Assembly (NCBI RefSeq): GCF_009828015.1
Contig: NZ_WTYG01000004.1
Location: 248,001-312,000, forward strand
DNA length: 64,000 bases
DNA from: Qipengyuania citrea
Lineage (GTDB): Bacteria > Pseudomonadota > Alphaproteobacteria > Sphingomonadales > Sphingomonadaceae
Direction of reading: 5' to 3'
The position numbers were made by a program, and so were the translations under genes. The notes below the pieces were generated by a model that did no database searches, was not told the DNA's origin, and saw only the letters and a program-made list of their open reading frames with translations. Below are positions 42,738 to 50,749 of this stretch, in pieces (the stretch's first letter is position 1; each line of letters begins with the position of its first letter).

Positions 42738-44780
42738 ATGAAGAAGCTCAACACCCTGGCCGCGGCGACAGCCGTATCGGCGTTAAGCGCAGGATATGCG
42801 GCCTGTGCACCATCAGCCGCAGCTGCGCAGGATGGCGGCGCAAGCGGCTCCGGGTCGCTGGTCGAACAGGCCGACGCCGTGACCCGGGAGACCAGCACCG
42901 CCGAAATCGTCCAGCGCTCCGACCAGTCGGGTACGTTGGGCGAAGTGACGGCGATCGAGCTGTTCACCGGCCGGCAACTACAGCCCGACCCGGCCCGCGG
43001 CATCTTCCAGAAGGCGCGCGGGGCGACGGCGCGGATCACCTATCTCGGGGTCGATAATGCCGCGGCCATCTACCAGAGCGACGACGCGGGTGATGGAGCC
43101 GACGGTTCGTCCGCGACGATCCGCCTTGGCAATGACAGCGCTGCGGGCACCGACAGCACGGCCTATATCGACCAGCGCGGCGACAAGGGCGTGGTCGATA
43201 TCCGCCAGCAGGGCGATGCCAATTTCTCGGTCGGCATCCAGCACGCCAATCCCGCGGGCAGCGCCAGCGGTGCGGAACAGACGCATACGCTTGCGGGTCA
43301 CGACCATCGCAGCGAAATCGTCCAGGAAGCGAGCGGTACGCTGGCCGACGTCACGCTGTCGCAGGGCGGGGGCAGCACGGGCCAGGTGCGCCAGACCCAA
43401 ATCGGCGCCAAGGCGTCGATCGCGATCAAGAATGGCCCCTCAAGCCGCGCGCGACTGGTGCAGACCGGTTCGGGCCGGGGTAACGTGGCCGACGTCGATG
43501 TGGATGGCGGCGAGAACACCACCGATATCTCGCAGCGCGGCGAGGATGGAGCGCACGAAGCCAGCGTGGCGCAGGCGGGCGAGAAATCGGAAGTTGCCAT
43601 CGTGCAGGAGGGCCGGAAGGGCAATGTCACCACGATCGACCAGAACGGGACCGATGGCAGCGCGGTGGTGCGGCAGGAAAATTCGCCGAACAACAAGGCG
43701 CAGATCGATCAGGCGGGCGCGGGTTCGGTAAGCCTGGAAGGGCTGATCGAGCAGAGCGGCGCGGGCGGCAACAATTCGGCCGATATCGACCAGACCGGCA
43801 GCACGCATACCGCGGTCGTCCGCCAGCGTGGCGCGGGTGGCGGCAGCGTCGCGGGGATCGACCAGTCGACCGACAACACCGACGAGAACGAGGCGACGGT
43901 CGACCAGGTCGTAGATGCCGCTTCGGGTACCGACACGGTCGACATCGATCAGGGCGGCAGCGCGAACCGCGCGACGATCGAGCAGAGACGCGGGGGCGGC
44001 GACACGGGCAGCAATGCGAGCGTCACCCAGCCGGGTGGCCGCGGCCGCGCAACCGTGGCCCAGGAAGGGCCCGCGCTGAAAGCCCAGATCGACCAGAACG
44101 GCAACGCCAACGAGGGCGAGATCAGCCAGAAGGGCACGGGCACCGCCGGCGAAGCGTCGATCAAGGCAGGCAGTGGGACCGACAACAACATGGCCCGCAT
44201 TTTCCAGGAAACGGGCGGGACGATCGCTTCCATCGACCAGACTTCTCCCAACAACGAGGCGACGATCGAACAGGCCAATGCGCAGCCTGAGGCGGGGACG
44301 GTCGAAGCCGATATCGACCAGAGCGCGGATGTGCAGAATATCGCTTCGATCGTGCAAACGGGTGGGGGCACCGTCCGCAGCGCTTCGCTGGCGCAGTCGG
44401 GCCGCGAAAATGATGGCGCGATCGACCAGTCGGGCGCGGCGAACGGCATGACCGCGAACGTCCAGATGGCGGGAGATCTCAATACGGTGCAGCTAACCCA
44501 GGACGCCCAGGGCAATGGCAACCTCCAGGCCGAACTCAAGCAGCAGGGCGACGGGAACTCGATCACCTGGGACCAGCGCGGCAGCGAACTGGGGGCCACC
44601 GTCACGCAGCAAGGTTCGGGGAACGCGGTCGAAGTGACTCAGTCGGGCAGCGGTTACGATGTCAGCATCACGCAGAACGGCGACAACAACAGTCTGCGGA
44701 TCACCTATGCCGGTCCGTCCGAGGGCGGGGGCGGATTCACCGTGGTGCAGAACGGCGGAGAAACCCGTCATGCAGACTAG
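42738..44780 (+). CDS. large secreted protein of curlin-like repeats
   Basis: A 680-residue protein with a signal peptide (MKKLNTLAAATAVSALSAGYA, cleavage likely near residue 30) and more than twenty short repeats built on I.Q.G..N.A.I.Q, for example AQIDQAGAG, EVTQSGSG and SITQNGDNN, from about residue 150 to 675. This is the alternating Gln/Asn pattern of curlin (CsgA/CsgB) repeats that stack as amyloid. Curlins are usually near 150 residues, so this one is far longer. No csgE/F/G secretion genes lie nearby. AAGGAGG precedes the ATG. The stop overlaps the next gene. Confidence 0.8.
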   Translation: MKKLNTLAAATAVSALSAGYAACAPSAAAAQDGGASGSGSLVEQADAVTRETSTAEIVQRSDQSGTLGEVTAIELFTGRQLQPDPARGIFQKARGATARITYLGVDNAAAIYQSDDAGDGADGSSATIRLGNDSAAGTDSTAYIDQRGDKGVVDIRQQGDANFSVGIQHANPAGSASGAEQTHTLAGHDHRSEIVQEASGTLADVTLSQGGGSTGQVRQTQIGAKASIAIKNGPSSRARLVQTGSGRGNVADVDVDGGENTTDISQRGEDGAHEASVAQAGEKSEVAIVQEGRKGNVTTIDQNGTDGSAVVRQENSPNNKAQIDQAGAGSVSLEGLIEQSGAGGNNSADIDQTGSTHTAVVRQRGAGGGSVAGIDQSTDNTDENEATVDQVVDAASGTDTVDIDQGGSANRATIEQRRGGGDTGSNASVTQPGGRGRATVAQEGPALKAQIDQNGNANEGEISQKGTGTAGEASIKAGSGTDNNMARIFQETGGTIASIDQTSPNNEATIEQANAQPEAGTVEADIDQSADVQNIASIVQTGGGTVRSASLAQSGRENDGAIDQSGAANGMTANVQMAGDLNTVQLTQDAQGNGNLQAELKQQGDGNSITWDQRGSELGATVTQQGSGNAVEVTQSGSGYDVSITQNGDNNSLRITYAGPSEGGGGFTVVQNGGETRHAD

Positions 44781-45075
44781 CCTCTGGCTCGCTTTCGCAG
44801 GATTGGTTGCGGCCGGGCCAGCTGCGGGGGGTGCCGGCTGCGAAAGCTGCGCGGAAAGCTATTGCAGCGATGCCGGTGCAGCGCCGCAGGGAACGCTGGT
44901 GACGAGCAGCGCGACGATCGGCTTCGCGATTGCTGAGGACGGTTTGCGGCTGACCGTGCGCCATCGCGGATCGCGCGCCGAAACCGTCCTCGACCTGCCC
45001 TATCCTGCCCCCAAGCGCGCCCACCACGCGGACGAGGGCGGGGCGGGCGACGCCTGCGATCCGCCGGCCGGTTAG
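44770..45075 (+). CDS. small secreted cysteine-rich protein
   Basis: A 101-residue protein with a signal peptide of about 20 residues (MQTSLWLAFAGLVAAGPAAG), then CESCAESYC and a final Cys near the C-terminus, and a short beta-rich middle (GFAIAEDGLRLTVRHRG). The start lies within the last codons of the curlin-repeat gene (11-base overlap), so the two are made together. It could be a chaperone, nucleator or cap for the repeat protein. The family is not recognised. Its stop overlaps the stop of the convergent lysR. Confidence 0.7.
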   Translation: MQTSLWLAFAGLVAAGPAAGGAGCESCAESYCSDAGAAPQGTLVTSSATIGFAIAEDGLRLTVRHRGSRAETVLDLPYPAPKRAHHADEGGAGDACDPPAG

Positions 45076-45992
45076 CCCCTGGGGCCGGCACCCGACAGGC
45101 GGATTCGCGCTTCTTCGGCGATGGTTTCACCGATTTCGGTATAGAGTTCGGCAAAGGCCGCGGAGGACCGCCAGGCGACGCCCACGCTGCGATATTCCTG
45201 CCATCCTTCCGGTTCGGCGATGCGGACGACATCGAGCCCGCCTGCATCGGAGCGGATGTAGAGTTCGGGCAGTATCGCCAGCCCGACGCCCGAGCCGACC
45301 ATCTGCTGCACGGCGTCGAGGCTGGTGCCTTCGTAATCGGCCAGCACGGTGGCATCCAGATGTCCGCAGATAGTCTCGAGCTGGCGGTGGTAGTGGTGAC
45401 GGTGGTCGAGCGTGAGGAATGTCCGGCCAGCGAAGTCGGCAGCGGCCAGTCGCGGTCGTTCGTTCAGCGGATCGTCGGGCGGGACCACGATGCGCAGCGG
45501 CTCGCGGAACAGCGGTTCGATGGCGAGACCCCGGCCCGCTATGGGCAAGGGGGAAAGCACCATGTCGAGTTCGCCGGCCGCCAGTTCCGCGTGCTGCTGG
45601 TCGGGGATGCCTTCGCGGATGTACAGCCGCAGCCCCGGATAGCGCCGATGCAGCGTCTTGATCACGCTGGGCATGAGGTAGGGGCCGAGCGTTGGCGTCA
45701 CTCCGAAACGGATCGATCCCACGAAGCGTTCGGCCGCGCGGTCGGCGGCATCATCGAAGTCGCGCACCGCATTCTGTACATTGCGCGCCGCGCTCAACAG
45801 GTCGCGTCCTGCCGGGGTCAATTGCATGCCCTTGGGGACGCGTTCGAACAGCTTGAGCCCCAGGCTGGTCTCGAGCGTCCGCAACTGCTGGCTCAAAGCC
45901 GGCTGGGTCAGCGCAAGGGCGTTCGCCGCCTCGCTCATATTGCCGGTGTCGGCGAGCTTCGCGAAGATCGCGATCTGCTTGAGAGTAGCCAT
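45072..45992 (-). CDS. LysR family transcriptional regulator
   Basis: A 306-residue regulator: an N-terminal HTH (about residues 17-47, NMSEAANALALTQPALSQQLRTLE-like pattern) and a LysR substrate domain. The overall shape is OxyR/CynR-like, but only one cysteine (ETICGHL, about residue 209) is seen, so OxyR-type disulfide sensing is unlikely. GGGAGAGC precedes the ATG. The divergent neighbours are DUF465 and nhaA. Upstream, AGCT-N9-AGCT at the start of the intergenic region may be its own site. The effector is unknown. Confidence 0.88.
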   Translation of the reverse strand: MATLKQIAIFAKLADTGNMSEAANALALTQPALSQQLRTLETSLGLKLFERVPKGMQLTPAGRDLLSAARNVQNAVRDFDDAADRAAERFVGSIRFGVTPTLGPYLMPSVIKTLHRRYPGLRLYIREGIPDQQHAELAAGELDMVLSPLPIAGRGLAIEPLFREPLRIVVPPDDPLNERPRLAAADFAGRTFLTLDHRHHYHRQLETICGHLDATVLADYEGTSLDAVQQMVGSGVGLAILPELYIRSDAGGLDVVRIAEPEGWQEYRSVGVAWRSSAAFAELYTEIGETIAEEARIRLSGAGPRG

Positions 45993-46093
45993 GCTCTCCC
46001 ATTAGCTTTTCTTATGAGCTCGGCGCAAGAATTCGAATTGGATTATAGTGCGGGCACCGCGCATATCGGCTCGACACAACGATGGAGAGCGAC

Positions 46094-46303
46094 ATGACCA
46101 AGAGGTCACCCGATGAAAAGATCATGAAGCCCTATCTGCGCCGCATGCTGCGCGAACATCGCGCGCTCAATCGGCTGATCGATACCACCAAGGCGATCGG
46201 CGCGACCGAGGACGTCAAGGCAATGAAGCGCCTCAGGCTGCGTCTCAAGGACAAGATCGCCTCGCTCCAGAACCACTATTACGGGCGCAGCTTCCCAAGC
46301 TGA
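46094..46303 (+). CDS. DUF465/YdcH family small protein
   Basis: A 69-residue, basic, all-helical protein (MLREHRALNRLIDTTKAIG; RLRLRLKDKIASLQNHYY) matching the coiled-coil DUF465/YdcH family common in alphaproteobacteria. The ATG at 46094 has GGAGAG upstream; another ATG at 46082 is in frame. The function is unknown. It lies 67 bases before nhaA in the same direction. Confidence 0.82.
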   Translation: MTKRSPDEKIMKPYLRRMLREHRALNRLIDTTKAIGATEDVKAMKRLRLRLKDKIASLQNHYYGRSFPS

Positions 46304-46370
46304 CCCGCAGGCGGCGGCCGAACTTCCCCTCCCCAACCAAGCTCAGGAGCCGGCCGTCGCCTTCTCTCCC

Positions 46371-47561
46371 ATGACCCTACTCACTTCCACCGAGCGCTTG
46401 CGCGCCTTCATCGCCAGCGAGAGCGCGGGCGGCATCGTTCTGATCGTCGCTGCCGCGGTGGCGCTGGCCATCGCCAATTCCGCGCTGCTGCCCGCCTATG
46501 AGGCCTTCCTCGCCACCCCGGTGGTATTCAGCGCGGGCAGTCTGGTCGCGATCGACAAGCCGCTGTTGCTGTGGATCAACGACGGGCTGATGGCGCTGTT
46601 CTTCTTCCTGATCGGCCTCGAGGTGAAGCGCGAGATCGTGACCGGCCAGTTGCGCAGCTGGAAACAGGCGTCGCTCCCGGTCTACGCCGCGATCGGCGGC
46701 ATGGTCGTGCCGGCGCTGGTCTTCGTGGGCCTCAATCTCGGTTCACCGGAAAACCTGCGGGGCTGGGCAATCCCCGCGGCGACCGATATCGCCTTCGCGC
46801 TGGGCTTGCTCGCGCTGCTCGGATCGCGCGTTCCCGTCGCGCTGAAGGCGCTGCTGCTGGCGATTGCAATCATCGACGATATCGGCGCGATCGCGATCAT
46901 CGCGCTGTTCTACACCGAGAACATGAACCTTGGCGCGCTCGCCCTTGCCTTGGTGCCGGCTGCAGGGTTGCTGCTGCTCAACCGCGCGGGTGTTGCCCGG
47001 TCGATTCCTTATTTCCTGCTCGCTGCATTCCTGTGGATCTGCGTTCTCAAGTCCGGCGTGCACGCCACGCTGGCCGGTGTGGCCACCGCGATGTTCGTGC
47101 CCATCGCGGTCGGCGACGAACGTCCGCTCGAGCGGCTCGAACATGCGTTGCACCCCTGGGTGGCCTTCCTGATCCTGCCGATCTTCGCCTTTGCCAATGC
47201 CGGCGTGTCGTTCGCCGGGGCCGGGATCGACGCGTTGCTCGCACCGCTGTCGCTCGGCATCGCCGCAGGGCTGGTCGTCGGTAAGCAACTCGGGATATTC
47301 GGGGCCTGCTGGCTGGCGGTGAAAAGCGGGTTGGCGACGCTGCCCGCGGGTGTGGGCCTGCGCCACGTCTATGGCCTGTCCTGCCTTGCCGGCATCGGTT
47401 TCACGATGAGCCTGTTCATCGGCAATCTCGCCTTCGTCGATCCCGGACAGATCGCCGCGGTCAAGTTCGGCGTGCTGGGCGGATCGCTGGTCTCGGCGCT
47501 GGCAGGCATCCTGGTCCTCCGGTTTGCTGTGCGCCGGGCCGATGGTACCGTTACTATATGA
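46371..47561 (+). CDS. nhaA: Na+/H+ antiporter NhaA
   Basis: A 396-residue inner-membrane antiporter with about twelve helices. ATDIAFALG carries the Asp equivalent to E. coli D133, and IIDDIGAIAI the paired Asp163/164. It exports sodium in exchange for protons, which is useful in a marine or saline habitat. No strong ribosome site lies close to the ATG. The stop overlaps the CaCA gene start (ATGA), forming an ion-homeostasis pair. Confidence 0.95.
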   Translation: MTLLTSTERLRAFIASESAGGIVLIVAAAVALAIANSALLPAYEAFLATPVVFSAGSLVAIDKPLLLWINDGLMALFFFLIGLEVKREIVTGQLRSWKQASLPVYAAIGGMVVPALVFVGLNLGSPENLRGWAIPAATDIAFALGLLALLGSRVPVALKALLLAIAIIDDIGAIAIIALFYTENMNLGALALALVPAAGLLLLNRAGVARSIPYFLLAAFLWICVLKSGVHATLAGVATAMFVPIAVGDERPLERLEHALHPWVAFLILPIFAFANAGVSFAGAGIDALLAPLSLGIAAGLVVGKQLGIFGACWLAVKSGLATLPAGVGLRHVYGLSCLAGIGFTMSLFIGNLAFVDPGQIAAVKFGVLGGSLVSALAGILVLRFAVRRADGTVTI

Positions 47562-48538
47562 TATCTGCTCTTTTATTCACCGTCTTCGGTCTGGTCGCGC
47601 TTGTTTTCGGCGGCGAATTGCTGGTGCGCGGCGCGGTCGCGCTGGCTGAGAAGGCGGGCGTCAGCGCTTTGGTCATCGGGGTGGTGATCGTCGGTCTCGG
47701 CACGTCCATGCCCGAACTGGTGACCAGTATCGAAGCTGCCCTTATGGGATCGCCCGCGATCGCCTGGGGCAACATCGTCGGCTCCAATATCGCCAACAGC
47801 CTGTTGATACTGGGCGCTGCCGCGCTGGTGGCCCCGATGGCGATTGCCTCGACCAACCGCTGGCGCGATCCGGTAGTGGCGCTTGCCGGCAGCGTGGTAC
47901 TGTTCCTGCTCGCGCTGACCGGAGTGGGCAGCCTGGTCATCGGAGTGCTGCTGCTGGCGGCCCTCGCCGGCTATATCGCCTGGTGCTACCGCGAGGAACG
48001 CCTTGCCGACCCTGCAGTGGTTCATAATGCGCCTTACGATCGGGCGCAGGCCCTCGAATTGACCGATACAGGTCTGCACGGCGCCCGCAATGGCTGGACG
48101 CGGCCGGTGATGTTGACGCTTATCGGGCTGGCGGTGCTGGTCGGTGGCGGCCGCCTGCTGGTCGACGGGGCGATCAATCTCGCGCGGATCGCGGGGCTGA
48201 GCGAGACCCTCATCGGTCTGACCATCGTCGCGATCGGCACATCGCTGCCCGAACTGGTCACTTCGGTTGTCGCTGCGCGCAAGGGGCAGCCCGAAGTCGC
48301 GTTCGGCAATGTCGTCGGCTCGAACATCTACAACCTTCTGGGGATCGGCGGCGCCACGATGCTGATGGCTCCCGGTGCGGTCCCGGCAGGGCTGCTGCCG
48401 CTCGATATCGGCCTTGTCGTAGCCAGCGCGGTGGTCATCCTTTTCCTCACCGCAGCCCGCGGAGTGTCGCGCCTGCCCGCTTTCGCGCTGCTGGCGGCGT
48501 ATGCCGGCTATCTCGGTTTCCTCGTCCTCACCGCATGA
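47558..48538 (+). CDS. calcium/sodium antiporter, CaCA family (YrbG-like)
   Basis: A 326-residue protein made of two homologous halves, each with the alpha-repeat: GTSMPELVTSIEAA with GNIVGSNIANSL in the first, and GTSLPELVTSVVAARKG with GNVVGSNIYNLLG in the second. The internal duplication is the hallmark of CaCA exchangers. It probably exchanges Ca2+ for Na+ or K+. It is coupled to nhaA by a 4-base overlap. Confidence 0.95.
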   Translation: MISALLFTVFGLVALVFGGELLVRGAVALAEKAGVSALVIGVVIVGLGTSMPELVTSIEAALMGSPAIAWGNIVGSNIANSLLILGAAALVAPMAIASTNRWRDPVVALAGSVVLFLLALTGVGSLVIGVLLLAALAGYIAWCYREERLADPAVVHNAPYDRAQALELTDTGLHGARNGWTRPVMLTLIGLAVLVGGGRLLVDGAINLARIAGLSETLIGLTIVAIGTSLPELVTSVVAARKGQPEVAFGNVVGSNIYNLLGIGGATMLMAPGAVPAGLLPLDIGLVVASAVVILFLTAARGVSRLPAFALLAAYAGYLGFLVLTA

Positions 48539-48554
48539 ACCAAAGGAGCATAAC

Positions 48555-49283
48555 ATGATGTCTCGACGCAATGTACTCGCCGGTGCCGCAGTGGCCGGCG
48601 GCGCGATGGCTGCCGGTACCGGCATGGCCGCGGCCCAGGCCCCGCAGCCCGCCCGGCTGGCCCCCGTGGTCGACGGCAAGACCGCGCTCTCTCCCGATCA
48701 GGCGCTCGAACTGCTGATCGAGGGCAATCGCAACTTCCTTAACGACGTGCCGACGGCCGCTCCTGTCGGACGCGAGCGCCGCCTCGAGATCGCACAGGGA
48801 CAGGCGCCGTTCGCGGCCTATGTCACCTGTTCCGACAGCCGTGTCTCGCCCGAAATCCTGTTCGGCCGCGGGCTGGGCGAACTGTTCATCATCCGCAATG
48901 CGGGCAACACCGTCGATACGGTGGCGCTGGGCTCGATCGAATATGCCGTGGCAGAGCTGGGCGTGCCCCTGATCGTGGTCATGGGCCACGAATCCTGCGG
49001 CGCGGTCAAGGCGGCCAAGGCAGTCGTCGACGACAACGCCACCTTCCCGGGCAGCATCGGCCGCATGATCGAACCGATCATTCCCGCGGTTCTCGAAGTC
49101 CGGGGCAGCGAGGGCGACATGCTGGACAACGCCATCCGCGCGAATGTGTCGCGCGTGGTCAAGCAATTGCGCACCACGACCGACCCGCTGCTGCTCGACC
49201 CGCAGGCGGCGGGCAAGCTCAAGGTCGTCGGCGCGCATTACGACCTCGACACCGGCAAGGTCGACTTCTTCGACCAGCCGTAG
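48555..49283 (+). CDS. beta-class carbonic anhydrase with export signal
   Basis: A 242-residue enzyme. Cys92 with Asp94 and Arg96 (CSDSR), and His145 with Cys148 (HESCG), form the zinc site of beta-carbonic anhydrases. The N-terminus (MSRRNVLAGAAVAGGAMAAG...AAAQ) is a Tat-like signal, so the enzyme is probably periplasmic. AAGGAG lies 6 bases before the ATG at 48555. It follows two ion antiporters by 16 bases, suggesting a shared role in pH and ion balance. Confidence 0.93.
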   Translation: MMSRRNVLAGAAVAGGAMAAGTGMAAAQAPQPARLAPVVDGKTALSPDQALELLIEGNRNFLNDVPTAAPVGRERRLEIAQGQAPFAAYVTCSDSRVSPEILFGRGLGELFIIRNAGNTVDTVALGSIEYAVAELGVPLIVVMGHESCGAVKAAKAVVDDNATFPGSIGRMIEPIIPAVLEVRGSEGDMLDNAIRANVSRVVKQLRTTTDPLLLDPQAAGKLKVVGAHYDLDTGKVDFFDQP

Positions 49284-49297
49284 GCGCCAAGGCGTGT

Positions 49298-49337
49298 CCC
49301 GGTCCCCGGCCCGCCGCCGCGCGGGAGGGGCACCGGG
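49298..49337 (+). terminator. hairpin after carbonic anhydrase gene
   Basis: CCCGGT pairs with ACCGGG, with additional CCC/GGG pairs inside and a GC-rich loop, 14 bases after the stop. No T-run is present. It is a probable end of the nhaA-CaCA-carbonic anhydrase message. Confidence 0.4.
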
Positions 49338-49513
49338 GCGCGATTGCCAGACAGTATTGCTGAACGAAGGCGGCGCGATACCAGTGCCTGCGCACCGCAT
49401 CCCTCGTGCCCCACAGCCGTATCCTCGCCGGTTGACCGACCGGCTCGGAGTTCGCGCCGGACGGACGTTCGCCTTTCTCAAGAGGGGATTCGGATATCGG
49501 CCCGAGAAGCCAG

Positions 49514-49605
49514 TGGCGGAGACGGAGGGATTCGAACCCTCGATACCCGTTACCAGGTATGGCTCCTTAGCAGGGAGCTGGTTTCAGCCACTCACCCACG
49601 TCTCC
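49514..49605 (-). tRNA. tRNA-Ser (anticodon GCU)
   Basis: A 92-base gene on the minus strand with encoded CCA. The acceptor stem is GGAGACG/CGTCTCC with discriminator G. The anticodon stem GCTCC/GGAGC holds the loop CTGCTAA, giving anticodon GCT (49569-49571). The long variable arm (TACCTGGTAACGGGTA) is typical of serine tRNAs, and the T-arm GAGGGTTCGAATCCCTC is intact. It reads AGC and AGU codons. Confidence 0.97.
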
Positions 49606-49837
49606 GCATGTCGCATGGTCCGGCGCTGCCGGTTGCGAGGGGCGCGCTATAGCCACGGTATCCCGGCCCATCAAGGGGAGTTTTGCGGCAAGGCTGCGGA
49701 CACCGCCCGACCCCCGAAACGACTCGCTTCGCCGCATTTCCGATTCGGTTCATCGCCGTTTCATTGCCGGGGCGCTCAAAGGGGATTCTTCTCACGGCGC
49801 AGCTGTCTGCGCCAGCGCCGCCGACACGGAGGGATCG

Positions 49838-50638
49838 ATGACCACATTCACACGCAACTGGCCGCGCCTTGGCCTTGCGCTCGCCGCATTCGGGCTCGCC
49901 GCCGCCCCGCTGGCCGCACAGGTCGAGACGATCGATCCGAACAATGCGATCGATGGCGACCTGGTCGAACAGCCGGGCGACCAGCCAGTCTATGGCGATC
50001 CGGCGCCGACGCCGAGCTACACCCCCGCGCCGCAGGCGGCCGCGCCCGCCGAGGGCCCGGCGGAAACCTATGCCGACCAGCCGCAATGGTCCGAGCAATC
50101 GGCCGAACAGGCCGCGGGCGAAGCGGTTAACGGCGCCGGTGTCGACGATCCCGCGACCACTTACCGCGAGGACGATTTGATCGGCGCGGCGGAGGGCGTG
50201 TTCGGCAAGGGCGCCGAAGGGGTCGCCAAGATGATCCGCAACCTGCTGGCCGACCAGGGCGAGCCCAATGCCTATATCGTCGGTCGCGAGGCGGGCGGGG
50301 CGTTCATCGTCGGTGCGCGGTACGGATCGGGCACGCTCTACCACAAGGTCGAGGGCGAACAGCCGGTCTACTGGACGGGCCCGTCGATCGGTTTCGACGC
50401 CGGGGCGAATGCCGGCAGCACCTTCGTGCTGGTCTACAACCTCTACGACAGCGAGGAGCTGTACGAGCGCTATCCCGCGGGCGAGGGGCAGGCCTACGTC
50501 ATCGGCGGGCTCACCGCCAGCTATCTGCGCAAGGGCGACATCGTGCTGATCCCGATCCGGATGGGCGCCGGGCTGCGGCTCGGGGTCAATGCGGGTTACA
50601 TGAAGTTCTCCAAGAAGCATCGCTGGCTGCCCTTCTGA
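49838..50638 (+). CDS. eipA: DUF1134/EipA family envelope protein
   Basis: A 266-residue secreted protein: signal peptide to about residue 27 (LAAQ), a Pro/Ala/Glu-rich linker (about 30-95), then the conserved DUF1134 domain (about 105-266; GAGLRLGVNAGYMKFS at the end). EipA in Brucella and Caulobacter is a periplasmic beta-barrel-like protein needed for envelope integrity. GGAGGG precedes the ATG. The gene stands alone between the tRNA and the aminotransferase. Confidence 0.9.
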   Translation: MTTFTRNWPRLGLALAAFGLAAAPLAAQVETIDPNNAIDGDLVEQPGDQPVYGDPAPTPSYTPAPQAAAPAEGPAETYADQPQWSEQSAEQAAGEAVNGAGVDDPATTYREDDLIGAAEGVFGKGAEGVAKMIRNLLADQGEPNAYIVGREAGGAFIVGARYGSGTLYHKVEGEQPVYWTGPSIGFDAGANAGSTFVLVYNLYDSEELYERYPAGEGQAYVIGGLTASYLRKGDIVLIPIRMGAGLRLGVNAGYMKFSKKHRWLPF

Positions 50639-50749
50639 ACCACGGCGCACAAGACGCCCTTCGGACCGCCCAACCATAATTCGCACGGGCACGGGGCCGC
50701 AGCGGGATTTCCTGTTGCGGCCCTTGGCATATCGGGCGATGAGGCGGGC

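Noticed and set aside
42738..44780. CRISPR or DNA-level repeat array
   Set aside because: The periodic pattern is at protein level; the nucleotide units vary in length and sequence and have no fixed repeat and spacer.
49144..50130. plus-strand frame crossing carbonic anhydrase end, tRNA and eipA start
   Set aside because: It runs through a tRNA gene and two well-supported genes in other frames, so it cannot be a real gene.
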